Shown one piece after another: positions 1 to 8,077 of a stretch of 64,000 nucleotides of DNA. A program made the translations under genes and the position numbers. The first letter of the stretch is position 1; each line of letters begins with the position of its first letter. Source of the stretch: Akkermansia muciniphila (lineage in GTDB: Bacteria > Pseudomonadota > Gammaproteobacteria > Burkholderiales > Burkholderiaceae_C). The notes below the pieces were generated by a model. It was given only the letters and a program-made list of their open reading frames with translations. It was not told where the DNA came from and made no database searches. The stretch covers positions 143,502 to 207,501 of the forward strand of contig CALQKH020000004.1 in assembly GCA_943331105.2 (NCBI GenBank), read 5' to 3'.

Positions 1-444
1 CGCGTGGGCATGCCCGATTACGACGCGGCCGACGCCGACATTGCCACGGCTCTGAAAAACCGCTTGCCCGTCAGCGTGGCAGTGGTCGATGTGTGGAACA
101 AGGCCGATGCAACGAGCAGCACACAAGAACGCACGGGCTTGACGCTGTCTGCGCGCACGGGAGAAGGCCTGCAAGCCCTGCGCCAGCAATTGCTGCAGCA
201 AGCCGGTTGGCAGCAAGCCAGCGAAGGCCTGTTCATTGCCCGCGAACGCCATGTGCAAGCGCTGCGCCGGGTGCGCGAGCACCTGGAAGTGGCCGATGCG
301 CATTTGGCAGCGCAAGCGCAAAACCTTGACCTGCTGGCCGAAGAACTGCGCCTGGGTCAAAACGCACTCAATGAAATCACGGGCGAGTTCAGCGCAGACG
401 ATTTGTTGGGCGTGATTTTTTCGAGCTTTTGCATCGGCAAGTAA
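1..444 (+). CDS. mnmE: tRNA modification GTPase MnmE, C-terminal part (5' end outside window)
   Basis: This is the last 147 residues of MnmE (TrmE), the GTPase that works with MnmG to make 5-carboxymethylaminomethyluridine at the tRNA wobble position. The frame is open from the first base. The NKAD guanine-specificity motif lies near residue 33 and SARTGEGL near residue 49. The protein ends with the family's FSSFCIGK tail, whose cysteine is nearly invariant. The N-terminal tetrahydrofolate-binding domain and the Walker A part of the G domain lie upstream of the window. Family assignment is secure. Confidence 0.95.
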   Translation, partial: RVGMPDYDAADADIATALKNRLPVSVAVVDVWNKADATSSTQERTGLTLSARTGEGLQALRQQLLQQAGWQQASEGLFIARERHVQALRRVREHLEVADAHLAAQAQNLDLLAEELRLGQNALNEITGEFSADDLLGVIFSSFCIGK

Positions 445-565
445 GCCTCTGCAGGTGTCGCCACCCGGGCTTGCAGCGCTCGGCAACAACGTCCCATTCG
501 GTCATTCAATGGTCACTCAGCCACACCTTTGATTAGGGTTTGCGTGGGTGCGTCTGAGGCTAATT

Positions 566-575
566 TTGTGCACAA
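566..575. promoter_or_regulatory. Candidate GntR operator (10-bp palindrome)
   Basis: A perfect palindrome TTGTGCACAA lies 10 bases before the preferred ATG of the GntR gene, in an AT-rich setting. FCD/GntR regulators often bind short dyads of this kind at their own promoters, so autoregulation is plausible. This is inference from position and symmetry only. Confidence 0.35.
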
Positions 576-585
576 TTTGAAAATC

Positions 586-1275
586 ATGCAAGAAACAGCC
601 CCCAGCACCACCGTCTCTGAGCAAGCCTTCCAGGCTTTGCGCCTGGACGTTTTGTCCGGCCGCCATGTGCCAGAAACCAAACTCAAAGTGGATGCCCTGC
701 AACAGCAATATGGCTTTTCCAGCAGCCCGCTGCGCGAGGCCCTGAATCGTTTGGTGCAAGAAGGGCTGGTCACAGCAGACGAGCGTCGTGGCTTTCGGGT
801 GGCCGCCATGTCGCCAGAGGATTTGGCCGACATCACCAAAATGCGCCTGCTGCTTGACGTGACAGCGTTGCACGAATCGATCCAACACGGCGATGACGCT
901 TGGGAAGCAAGCATCGTGGCGAGCTTTCACCGCCTCGAAAAAATCGAGTCCCGCCTGCCGCAGGGGCCGGTGGTGCTCGATGCCGAATGGAGCCAACGGC
1001 ACCGGGACTTTCACATGTCACTGATCGCCGCCTGCCCTTCTGAGCGCCAACTGACCTGGAGCATGAGTCTGTTTGACCAAGCTGAGCGGTATCGGCACTT
1101 TGCAGCACGCAACCGAACCGTGCTCAAAAAGAAAGACGCCGAGCACCGCGCCCTGATGAAGGCCGTGGTGCGGCGCGATGCAGCCACCGCCGCCCAAATG
1201 CTCAGCGAACACATTGCCAGCACGCAAACCAATGTGCTGGCTGCTTTTGCCTTGATGCAAAAAAATCGCACCTGA
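586..1275 (+). CDS. GntR family regulator, FCD subfamily
   Basis: DNA-binding regulator of 229 residues. Residues 1-75 form a winged helix (SSSPLREAL recognition region, RRGFRVA wing). The remainder is an all-helical FCD ligand domain with conserved histidines (HRDFH near residue 142, EHRALM near residue 184) that in this subfamily bind a metal and a small carboxylate ligand. A TTG codon at 529 would add 19 residues, but ATG 586 fits the domain start better. It sits directly upstream of a VOC/FAH/MDR/Bug gene set on the same strand and probably controls it. The ligand is unknown. Confidence 0.85.
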   Translation: MQETAPSTTVSEQAFQALRLDVLSGRHVPETKLKVDALQQQYGFSSSPLREALNRLVQEGLVTADERRGFRVAAMSPEDLADITKMRLLLDVTALHESIQHGDDAWEASIVASFHRLEKIESRLPQGPVVLDAEWSQRHRDFHMSLIAACPSERQLTWSMSLFDQAERYRHFAARNRTVLKKKDAEHRALMKAVVRRDAATAAQMLSEHIASTQTNVLAAFALMQKNRT

Positions 1276-1301
1276 TTTTTAACCTTCAAACCAAAGACCA
1301 C

Positions 1302-1856
1302 ATGCTGCAAGTCACAAAACCCACCCCTTCTCACTTCGGCATCTATGTTTGGGATGTCGACAAAATGGTGCACTTTTACACCTCGGTTTTTGGCATGGTT
1401 GTCAATGACCGAGGGGTAGGCAAAACCTTCAAAGCCCCCTTGGTTTTTTTGAGTTCGACACCCGACCAGCACCACCAATTGGTCATCGCGGGAGGACGTC
1501 CGCCAGAGGCTACTTTCAGCACCGTGATGCAACTGTCTTTTGCAGTGCCCTCCATCCAGACACTGCGCGATTTACGTGACAAAGCCATGGCCTTGGGCGC
1601 CACCAAGGTGATGCCCATGAACCACGGCAATGCACTGTCTGTTTACTTTGCAGACCCTGAGGGCAACACGGTCGAGACCTACATCGACATGCCGTTCTAC
1701 ATCTCTCAGCCACACGGCGATCCGCTCGACCTGAGCCAAGACGACGCCACCATCCTGCGCGAGACCGAAGCGATCTGCCGCAGTGACCCCAGCTTCATGC
1801 CCATTGACCAATGGCAAGCGCAATTCGCTCAAAAAATCCAAATCACTTCACCCTAG
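1302..1856 (+). CDS. VOC family protein, extradiol dioxygenase-like
   Basis: A 184-residue vicinal-oxygen-chelate protein with paired beta-alpha-beta-beta-beta modules. Candidate metal ligands are the His in SHFGIYVWD (near residue 11), a His in QHHQL (near residue 57) and the Glu in NTVETYID (near residue 128), an HHE set like that of type I extradiol dioxygenases and glyoxalases. It is followed nine bases later by an FAH-family gene, a pairing that suggests successive steps of ring or diketone breakdown. The substrate cannot be read from sequence, and a glyoxalase or other VOC activity remains possible. Confidence 0.75.
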   Translation: MLQVTKPTPSHFGIYVWDVDKMVHFYTSVFGMVVNDRGVGKTFKAPLVFLSSTPDQHHQLVIAGGRPPEATFSTVMQLSFAVPSIQTLRDLRDKAMALGATKVMPMNHGNALSVYFADPEGNTVETYIDMPFYISQPHGDPLDLSQDDATILRETEAICRSDPSFMPIDQWQAQFAQKIQITSP

Positions 1857-1864
1857 GAACTTTC

Positions 1865-2731
1865 ATGAAATTACTCTCCTTCGTTCACCAAGGCCGCGAA
1901 ACATGGGGCGCTGTGACAGGTCCAGATACCGTCGTGGATCTGGGCCAAGCGATGCCGCAATTTGCCACATTGACAGACTACATTGCCTCGGGCGCGTACT
2001 TGCAGGCGCAGCACGACGCAGCCCAGCAAAAGACGTCCATTGCCATGGGCGACATCACCTTCTTGCCGGTCATCCCCAAACCGGAAAAAATCGTTTGCGC
2101 CGTGCGCAACTACATGGACCACCACAAAGAAGTGCTGGCGGCAGGCATGCACCGTGAACTGTCCGAGGAGCCGCCGATTTTTCTGCGTGTTTGGCGCTCA
2201 CAAGTCGCGCACGGTCAGCCCATCATTTGCCCCAAGGTCTCGGGCTCACTCGACTGGGAAGGCGAGTTGGCGGTAATCATTGGCAAAGAAGGTCGCAACA
2301 TTTCTGAAGCCGATGCCTTTGACCATGTGGCGGGCTACTCTTGCTACAACGACGGCAGCATCCGCGAATGGCAATTTCACGCCAAGCAAATTGCTTCGGG
2401 CAAAAACTTCGAGTCCACCGGCGGCTTTGGCCCCTGGATGGTGACGGCTGACGAGATTGCACCCAACCAAGAACTGAAGCTGATCACACGCCTGAATGGC
2501 GAAGTGGTGCAGTCGAGCCACACGGGCCACATGATCTTCCCGATCGCCAAACTCATCAGCTATGCCTCGACCATCTTCACACTGGTACCTGGCGACGTGA
2601 TCGCCACTGGCACGCCCGCAGGTGTGGGCTGGAGCCGCAAGCCGCAATGGTTCATGAAGCCCGGCGATGTGTGCGAAGTCGAGATCGAAGGCATCGGCAC
2701 TTTGGTCAACCCCATCGCCGCTCAAGCCTGA
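1865..2731 (+). CDS. Fumarylacetoacetate hydrolase (FAH) family protein
   Basis: A 288-residue FAH-superfamily enzyme that would hydrolyse, hydrate or decarboxylate a C-C-activated oxo acid. Metal-ligand acids are seen in DWEGELAV (near residue 128) and in the YNDGS region (near residue 160). The substrate loop TGTPAGVG lies near residue 244. The usual GLNY motif is altered to AVRNYMDHHKE. ATG 1865 is preferred because an AGGAA lies just upstream; an in-frame start at 1811 would overlap the VOC gene. It most likely acts after the VOC enzyme. The exact reaction is unknown. Confidence 0.8.
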   Translation: MKLLSFVHQGRETWGAVTGPDTVVDLGQAMPQFATLTDYIASGAYLQAQHDAAQQKTSIAMGDITFLPVIPKPEKIVCAVRNYMDHHKEVLAAGMHRELSEEPPIFLRVWRSQVAHGQPIICPKVSGSLDWEGELAVIIGKEGRNISEADAFDHVAGYSCYNDGSIREWQFHAKQIASGKNFESTGGFGPWMVTADEIAPNQELKLITRLNGEVVQSSHTGHMIFPIAKLISYASTIFTLVPGDVIATGTPAGVGWSRKPQWFMKPGDVCEVEIEGIGTLVNPIAAQA

Positions 2732-2745
2732 GCGCTCGCCTGAAC

Positions 2746-3741
2746 ATGAAAGCGATCCAAGTCCATGTGACTGGCGGACCTGAAAACCTGCTGGAAGTGA
2801 ACCTTCCTGAGCCGGTGGCTGGTCGGGGACAGGTTCGCGTCAAGGCCTGCACCATCGGGGTAGGACGCCCAGATGTGCTGCTGCGCAAAGGTATTTACAA
2901 GTGGATGCCGCCACTGCCAGCCATTCCAGGTGGTGAGCTGGCCGGTGTGGTGGATGCGGTGGGCGAAGGGGTGACACAGTGGCGAGAAGGTGATCGCGTG
3001 TTGATCAGCGCCCGCGAGTTGCCCCAACGAGGCGGCTGCTATGCAGAAGCCATCGTGGTACCCGAAGAAGCCCCCTACCGCTTGCCCGACACCGTCTCGT
3101 TCGACGATGCGGTGAGTCTGCCCAATTTGCAGCTGGCACTGGCACTCCTGCAGATCGCAGGGCCTATCGCATCACACACGCCGCATGTGCTGATCACTGG
3201 TGCTTCAGGCGGCGTGGCGGGCATGCTGTGCCAAGTGGCCAAATTGCAAGGTTGTGTCACGATTGGTACCAGCAGAAGCCGCGCCAAAGCTGAGTTTGCT
3301 TTGGCGTATGGCTTTGACCACGTCATTTGCACCGACAACGAAACACCCAAAGAGCGACTTGAACACATCACCAATGGCAAGGGCTTGAGTCTGGTGTTTG
3401 ACCACTTGGGCGGTCAAAGTCTGGTCGATGGGCTCAAGAGCTTGGCGCCGTTTGGCACGCTGGTGTCCTACAACATCGTGCAGGGTCCTCCAACCGAAGA
3501 CACCTTCCAGGTGATGCGCCAATTGCTGGAAAAAAGCCTGGCCATTCGGTGTTTTTCCATGCACACCTTTGATGCTGACAAGGACACACGGCGCGGACTG
3601 ATGAACGACGCCATTGCGCTGCTGGCGCAGCAGCGCGTGCGCTTTACGCCCCCTCAAATTTTCAAGCTCAGCGAGGTCCAAAAAACCCATGCCTTGCTCG
3701 ACCAAGGTCTTGTCAGTGGAAAGCTGGTCATGCACCCATGA
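2746..3741 (+). CDS. Zinc-independent MDR oxidoreductase (quinone oxidoreductase-like)
   Basis: A 331-residue medium-chain dehydrogenase/reductase. It has a GroES-like N-terminal domain (PGGELAGVV near residue 63, GDRVL) and a Rossmann domain with the NADPH-type sequence ITGASGGVAGML (near residue 147). The zinc-ligand cysteines of alcohol dehydrogenases are missing, pointing to a quinone or enoyl reductase. ATG 2746 begins 14 bases after the FAH stop and matches the family start MKAIQV; the longer frame from 2647 overlaps the FAH gene and is not credible. It is probably the reductive step of this small cluster. Confidence 0.8.
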   Translation: MKAIQVHVTGGPENLLEVNLPEPVAGRGQVRVKACTIGVGRPDVLLRKGIYKWMPPLPAIPGGELAGVVDAVGEGVTQWREGDRVLISARELPQRGGCYAEAIVVPEEAPYRLPDTVSFDDAVSLPNLQLALALLQIAGPIASHTPHVLITGASGGVAGMLCQVAKLQGCVTIGTSRSRAKAEFALAYGFDHVICTDNETPKERLEHITNGKGLSLVFDHLGGQSLVDGLKSLAPFGTLVSYNIVQGPPTEDTFQVMRQLLEKSLAIRCFSMHTFDADKDTRRGLMNDAIALLAQQRVRFTPPQIFKLSEVQKTHALLDQGLVSGKLVMHP

Positions 3742-3796
3742 TCCGCAGCTGAAACCGTGAAATTGACATTGAAACTTTAATAACCAGGAGACAAAA

Positions 3797-4765
3797 ATGC
3801 TTCGTCGACAACTTCTCGCCACTGTGACCCTCACCGCCTTGGCACTGCCAGGGATCGCGCTGGCGCAAACCTATCCAGACCGCCCCATCAAGGTCATGCA
3901 AGGCTTTGCCCCCGGTGGCAACGCTGACAACATTGCCCGCACGGTGGGGATGGAAATGAGCAAGGGCTTGGGCCAAAGCATCGTGGTCGAAGCCCAAGCC
4001 GGCGCTGGCGGCACCATTGCGGCCACCACCGTCGCCAAAGCACGGCCCGATGGCTACACCTTGTTGTTGGCCACAGGCGGACACGCAGTGGCTGGCGCTT
4101 TGTACAACAACTTGGCCTACCGCACAGTGCAGGACTTTGAGATGGTCAGCACCATCACTTACTTCCCGTTCTTGGTGGTCGTTCCGGCCAACAGCAAATA
4201 CCCCAGCTTGTCAGCCTTGTTGGCCGCAGCCAGAGCCAACCCCACCGAAGTGAGTTACGGCACCGCCGGCATCGGCTCGACCCACCATCTGGCCGGCGAG
4301 TTGCTCGCCAGCATGTCCAAAACACAGCTGCTGCACGTGCCCTTCCGGGGCGACTCGGCCTCGCTCACATCGCTGCTCGGCGGCGAAATCCCAATGATCA
4401 TTGCCCCGCCCACAGCGGTGATGGCCAACATCAAGTCTGGCAAGCTTCGCGCCATTGCCACCACCGGACCCCAGCGCTGGCAGGGTCTACCCGATGTGCC
4501 CACCGTGTCTGAGCAAGGGGTCGCGGGTTACGACGTGCAATCTTGGGCTGGTTTGATGGCGCCTGCAGGCACACCCAAACCCATCGTTGACCGCTTGAAT
4601 GCCGAGTTGCAAAAAGCCCTCTTGGTTCCCGCCGTCAAGTCGCGCCTGGAAGACATGGGCGGCGATGTACGTGGCAGCACCTCAGAGGAAATGCGAAGCA
4701 TGGTGGCCGCACAAACCCAAAAATGGATTCAAGTGGTGAACGACGCGAAAATCCCGAAAAACTAA
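3797..4765 (+). CDS. Bug/TctC-family periplasmic solute-binding protein
   Basis: A 322-residue tripartite tricarboxylate transporter receptor of the Bug family, which is greatly expanded in Burkholderiales. A Sec signal peptide ends at ALAQT (residues 1-24). The family motifs YPDRPIKV, FAPGGNADN and AGAGG follow. A strong AGGAG Shine-Dalgarno lies before ATG 3797. No tctA/tctB membrane genes are near, which is common for orphan Bug proteins. It is expected to bind a carboxylate in the periplasm, possibly the substrate of the preceding VOC/FAH/MDR enzymes. Confidence 0.92.
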   Translation: MLRRQLLATVTLTALALPGIALAQTYPDRPIKVMQGFAPGGNADNIARTVGMEMSKGLGQSIVVEAQAGAGGTIAATTVAKARPDGYTLLLATGGHAVAGALYNNLAYRTVQDFEMVSTITYFPFLVVVPANSKYPSLSALLAAARANPTEVSYGTAGIGSTHHLAGELLASMSKTQLLHVPFRGDSASLTSLLGGEIPMIIAPPTAVMANIKSGKLRAIATTGPQRWQGLPDVPTVSEQGVAGYDVQSWAGLMAPAGTPKPIVDRLNAELQKALLVPAVKSRLEDMGGDVRGSTSEEMRSMVAAQTQKWIQVVNDAKIPKN

Positions 4766-4858
4766 GCCGCCCGACGTTTCATGGGAGCCTTGTCCATGCT
4801 TATATGCTCGTGTAAGCACGCCCAAGCCCCATGGTCCGCCCTTTTTTGAAAGCCTTAT

Positions 4859-5437
4859 ATGTCACTGATCCAAATCCGCAAACGCAGCCTCACCATCGAA
4901 ACCACTTACCACGAAGGGGGTCCGGTCACCGATCGGCCTTTGAAACTGGCTGCTGCGTGTGCCGTCATTCAAAACCCTTATGCAGGCACCTACACGCCGG
5001 ACCTCATGACCTTCATGGCAGAGCTCCGTTCGCTGGGCACGCTGCTGGCCCAAGAGTTGATTGACACCTTGGGCAAAGACAACATCGAGGTTTACAGCAA
5101 AGCGGCCATCGTGGGGGTCAATGGCGAAATGGAACACGGCGCCGTCTGGCACGAGGCCGGTGGCTGGGCCATGCGGTCTTTGCTGGGTGACCCCAAAGCC
5201 ATCGTACCGGCCAGCAAAGCCGTGGCCAGTGCGGGCTACCGCATCATGGTACCCGTGCACTACATCCATGCTTGCTATGTGCGCAGCCACTTCAACAGCA
5301 TGGAGGTGGGCATTCAAGACGCGCCCCGTCCCAATGAGATTTTGTTTGCGCTGGTGATGGGCACGGGCGGTCGGGTTCACTCTCGTTTGGGTGGATTGAC
5401 CGTGGACAAGGTCTCTGTGCACGATGGCCAACGTTGA
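4859..5437 (+). CDS. AA_synth (DUF1185) family protein
   Basis: A 192-residue protein of the AA_synth family (formerly DUF1185), named for amino acid synthesis but without a settled biochemical role. Seen features are a conserved N-terminal RKRSLTIETTYHEGG, a central VGVNGEMEHGAVWHEAGGWAMR stretch rich in possible ligand residues (E, H), and a C-terminal MGTGGRVHSRLGG. Members commonly occur beside Bug proteins and catabolic genes in Burkholderiales. Its last 14 bases overlap the desaturase gene, so the two are probably translationally coupled. Function is not assigned. Confidence 0.75.
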   Translation: MSLIQIRKRSLTIETTYHEGGPVTDRPLKLAAACAVIQNPYAGTYTPDLMTFMAELRSLGTLLAQELIDTLGKDNIEVYSKAAIVGVNGEMEHGAVWHEAGGWAMRSLLGDPKAIVPASKAVASAGYRIMVPVHYIHACYVRSHFNSMEVGIQDAPRPNEILFALVMGTGGRVHSRLGGLTVDKVSVHDGQR

Positions 5438-6407
5438 TGCCACTCATCCCATGCTGACCCCCGAGCAAGACGCTTTTTTGCGCGAACGCTCGGACTGGAT
5501 GGGCGCTTATTTGGTGCTGCATGCCTGGGGCATGGTTGCGCTGGCCATGGCATTTTTTGTGGCTTGGCCCAACCCCTTGAGCTTCATCGTTGCCGTGATC
5601 GTCATCGGCGGAAGGCAGCTGGGCATGGCGATTTTGATGCACGATGCGGCGCACCGCGCCCTTTTCAAAAACACCTGGCTCAATGACAAGTTGGGGGCGT
5701 TTTTGTGCGGCTGGCCTGTGGGAGCGAGCCTGACGCTGTACCGGCCCTATCACCTGAGCCACCACCGCCACACCCAGCAACCGGAAGACCCCGACCTGAT
5801 TTTGTCGGCCCCCTTTCCCATTACCCGTCAAAGTTTTTGGCGCAAGATGCGGCGGGACATTTTGGGCATCACCGGCTACCAGCGGCGCATGGAATTTTTC
5901 CGCATGGAAATGGGCGATGACCCGAACCCTTGGCAACGCCTGAAAAAACTGATGGCCGCAGAAAAGTACTTCTTTTTCAGCAACCTGCTCATCTTCGCGG
6001 TCACCGCCGCAGCCGGTGTGTGGTGGGCGTACTTTGCCTTATGGCTGCTGCCCTTACTGACTTGGTACCAAGTGATCAGCCGGGTGCGCAACATCGCCGA
6101 GCATGCGGTGGTGGGCGACAACCATGACCGCTTGCGCAACACGCGCACCACCCTCACCCATTGGGGCATGCGCATGGTGCTGGCACCTTATTGGGTCAAC
6201 TACCACCTGGAACATCATCTGTTTGTGTTCACCCCGTGCTGGAAGTTGCCTGCGGCCCACCGCATGCTGATTGAGCAAGGCTTGGGGCCACGAATGGAAC
6301 TGGCCACCGGTTATGTGCAGGTGCTGCGCTTGGCCACCAGCAAAAAAAGTGACCATGGCGATACCGGTGGCACACAGTCACAGCGCAAGGGCGCCGCACT
6401 GATCTGA
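5424..6407 (+). CDS. Membrane fatty acid desaturase family protein
   Basis: A 327-residue integral-membrane di-iron desaturase. The three histidine boxes are present and ordered: HDAAHR (near residue 73), HLSHHRHTQ (near residue 110) and HLEHHLF (near residue 262). Hydrophobic segments near residues 28-70 and 190-215 fit the usual four-helix topology. The family introduces double bonds into, or hydroxylates, lipid or alkyl substrates; which one cannot be told here. It starts inside the AA_synth gene (14-base overlap). The C-terminal 25 residues are polar and atypical. Confidence 0.85.
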   Translation: MANVDATHPMLTPEQDAFLRERSDWMGAYLVLHAWGMVALAMAFFVAWPNPLSFIVAVIVIGGRQLGMAILMHDAAHRALFKNTWLNDKLGAFLCGWPVGASLTLYRPYHLSHHRHTQQPEDPDLILSAPFPITRQSFWRKMRRDILGITGYQRRMEFFRMEMGDDPNPWQRLKKLMAAEKYFFFSNLLIFAVTAAAGVWWAYFALWLLPLLTWYQVISRVRNIAEHAVVGDNHDRLRNTRTTLTHWGMRMVLAPYWVNYHLEHHLFVFTPCWKLPAAHRMLIEQGLGPRMELATGYVQVLRLATSKKSDHGDTGGTQSQRKGAALI

Positions 6408-6566
6408 GGCGTTTTGCGCAACGGGATGGCGTCAGTCTGTCAGGCTCACGCAAGTCCAGTCGCTTATGGGACATGCATTCGGGATAACCATGTAACGCGG
6501 TTTTTGAACGGGTCACAGAATGCGCACCAAGACATTTTTCTTTTTCCCGTCCTGGTGCAAGACGCA

Positions 6567-7343
6567 ATGGCTGATGAAATCATTCTCGAAACCCGCGAGC
6601 TCATCAAAGAGTTCAAAGGGTTTATTGCTGTCAACGACGTCAATCTCAAGGTTAGACGCGGCGAGATCCACGCACTGATTGGACCCAACGGTGCCGGCAA
6701 GACCACGGTTTTCAATTTGCTGACCAAGTTCTTGATTCCCACCCGGGGGCAGATCCTGTTCAACGGCCGCGACATCACCGGCGAACGTTCTGCACAGATT
6801 GCCCGTCGCGGCATCGTGCGTTCATTCCAAATTTCCGCCACGTTCCCCAATCTTTCGGTGATTGAAAACGTGCGCATCGCCTTGCAACGCGGGGCAGGTA
6901 TGTCCATGCAGTTCTGGCGCTCTGAACGTGTCTTGGACAGCCTGAACGACCGCGCCATGCAACTGCTGGCTGAAGTTGACCTGCAAGACATGTCGCATTT
7001 GATGGCGGTTGAGCTGCCTTATGGTCGCAAGCGCGCACTGGAAATTGCCACCACACTGGCCATGGAGCCCGAGCTCATGCTGCTGGACGAGCCCACACAG
7101 GGCATGGGCCACGAAGACGTGGACCGCGTCACACAGTTGATCAAAAAAGTGGGGGCTAACCGCACCATTTTGATGGTGGAGCACAACATGAACGTGGTCG
7201 CCAAGATCGCCGACACCATCAGCGTGTTGCAACGCGGCCAAGTGATTGCCGAAGGGCCTTACGCGGTGGTTTCTCAAAATCCTCAAGTCCTCGAGGCCTA
7301 TATGGGCACGACCGAAAACCAGTTGGAGGGGGCCCATGGCTGA
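6567..7343 (+). CDS. livG: Branched-chain-type ABC transporter ATPase, LivG-like
   Basis: A 258-residue ATPase of the hydrophobic amino acid uptake (HAAT) class. Walker A is GPNGAGKTT (near residue 37), the signature region PYGRKRALE, Walker B MLLDEPTQGMG and the switch histidine MVEHN. ATG 6567 matches the family start; the 51-codon in-frame extension to 6414 lacks homology. Its stop overlaps the next ATPase start by 8 bases. It is the first gene of a five-gene import operon (G-F-J-H-M). Substrates of such systems include branched-chain amino acids, urea, amides and aromatic acids. Confidence 0.9.
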   Translation: MADEIILETRELIKEFKGFIAVNDVNLKVRRGEIHALIGPNGAGKTTVFNLLTKFLIPTRGQILFNGRDITGERSAQIARRGIVRSFQISATFPNLSVIENVRIALQRGAGMSMQFWRSERVLDSLNDRAMQLLAEVDLQDMSHLMAVELPYGRKRALEIATTLAMEPELMLLDEPTQGMGHEDVDRVTQLIKKVGANRTILMVEHNMNVVAKIADTISVLQRGQVIAEGPYAVVSQNPQVLEAYMGTTENQLEGAHG

Positions 7344-8046
7344 GCCCAAAGAATTTCTGCGCATCAGCGACCTGCACGCTTGGTATGGCGAGTCGCACAT
7401 CCTGCATGGCGTGAACCTGACCGTCAACGAAGGCGAAGTGGTGACCCTGCTGGGGCGAAATGGCGCAGGCCGCACCACCACCATCAAATCGATTCTGGGT
7501 TTGGTGGGCAGACGCACCGGCCAGATCACGATCAACGGGACCGAGTCGGTCAACATGGCGCCGCACCAAATTGCCAAGCTCGGCATTGGTTATTGCCCAG
7601 AAGAGCGCGGCATTTTTGCATCCCTGACTTGTGAAGAAAACCTGATGCTGCCACCCGTGATCGCTGCAGGCGGCATGGGTCTGGACGAAATTTACGAGAT
7701 GTTCCCCAACTTGTCAGAGCGCAAAAACAGCCCTGGCACACGCCTGTCGGGTGGCGAGCAGCAGATGTTGGCCGTTGGCCGCATCTTGCGCACCGGCGCC
7801 CGCTTTTTGCTGCTGGACGAGATCTCGGAGGGTTTGGCGCCTGTCATTGTGCAGGCTTTGGCCCGCATGATCCGTTCGCTCAAGGCCAAGGGCTACACCA
7901 TCATCATGGTGGAGCAAAACTTCCGCTTTGCCGCACCACTGGCCGACCGTTTTTATGTGATGGAACATGGGCAAATCGTTGAAGGCTTCACCTCAGCCGA
8001 ATTGCCCAACAAGATGAGCATGCTCAGCGAGTACCTCGGCGTCTGA
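7336..8046 (+). CDS. livF: Branched-chain-type ABC transporter ATPase, LivF-like, with Walker A Lys replaced by Arg
   Basis: A 236-residue second ATPase of the importer. The Q-loop region PEERGIF, signature LSGGEQQML, Walker B FLLLDEISEGL and MVEQN are all intact. Walker A reads GRNGAGRTTT, so the phosphate-binding lysine is arginine (codon CGC). My recollection is that this Arg variant occurs in other betaproteobacterial LivF-like proteins, so it may be lineage-typical. The start overlaps livG (ATGGCTGA). The gene is otherwise full length with no sign of decay. Confidence 0.88.
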   Translation: MAEPKEFLRISDLHAWYGESHILHGVNLTVNEGEVVTLLGRNGAGRTTTIKSILGLVGRRTGQITINGTESVNMAPHQIAKLGIGYCPEERGIFASLTCEENLMLPPVIAAGGMGLDEIYEMFPNLSERKNSPGTRLSGGEQQMLAVGRILRTGARFLLLDEISEGLAPVIVQALARMIRSLKAKGYTIIMVEQNFRFAAPLADRFYVMEHGQIVEGFTSAELPNKMSMLSEYLGV

Positions 8047-8077
8047 TTTTTTTATTTTTAAACCAGGAGACAACACC

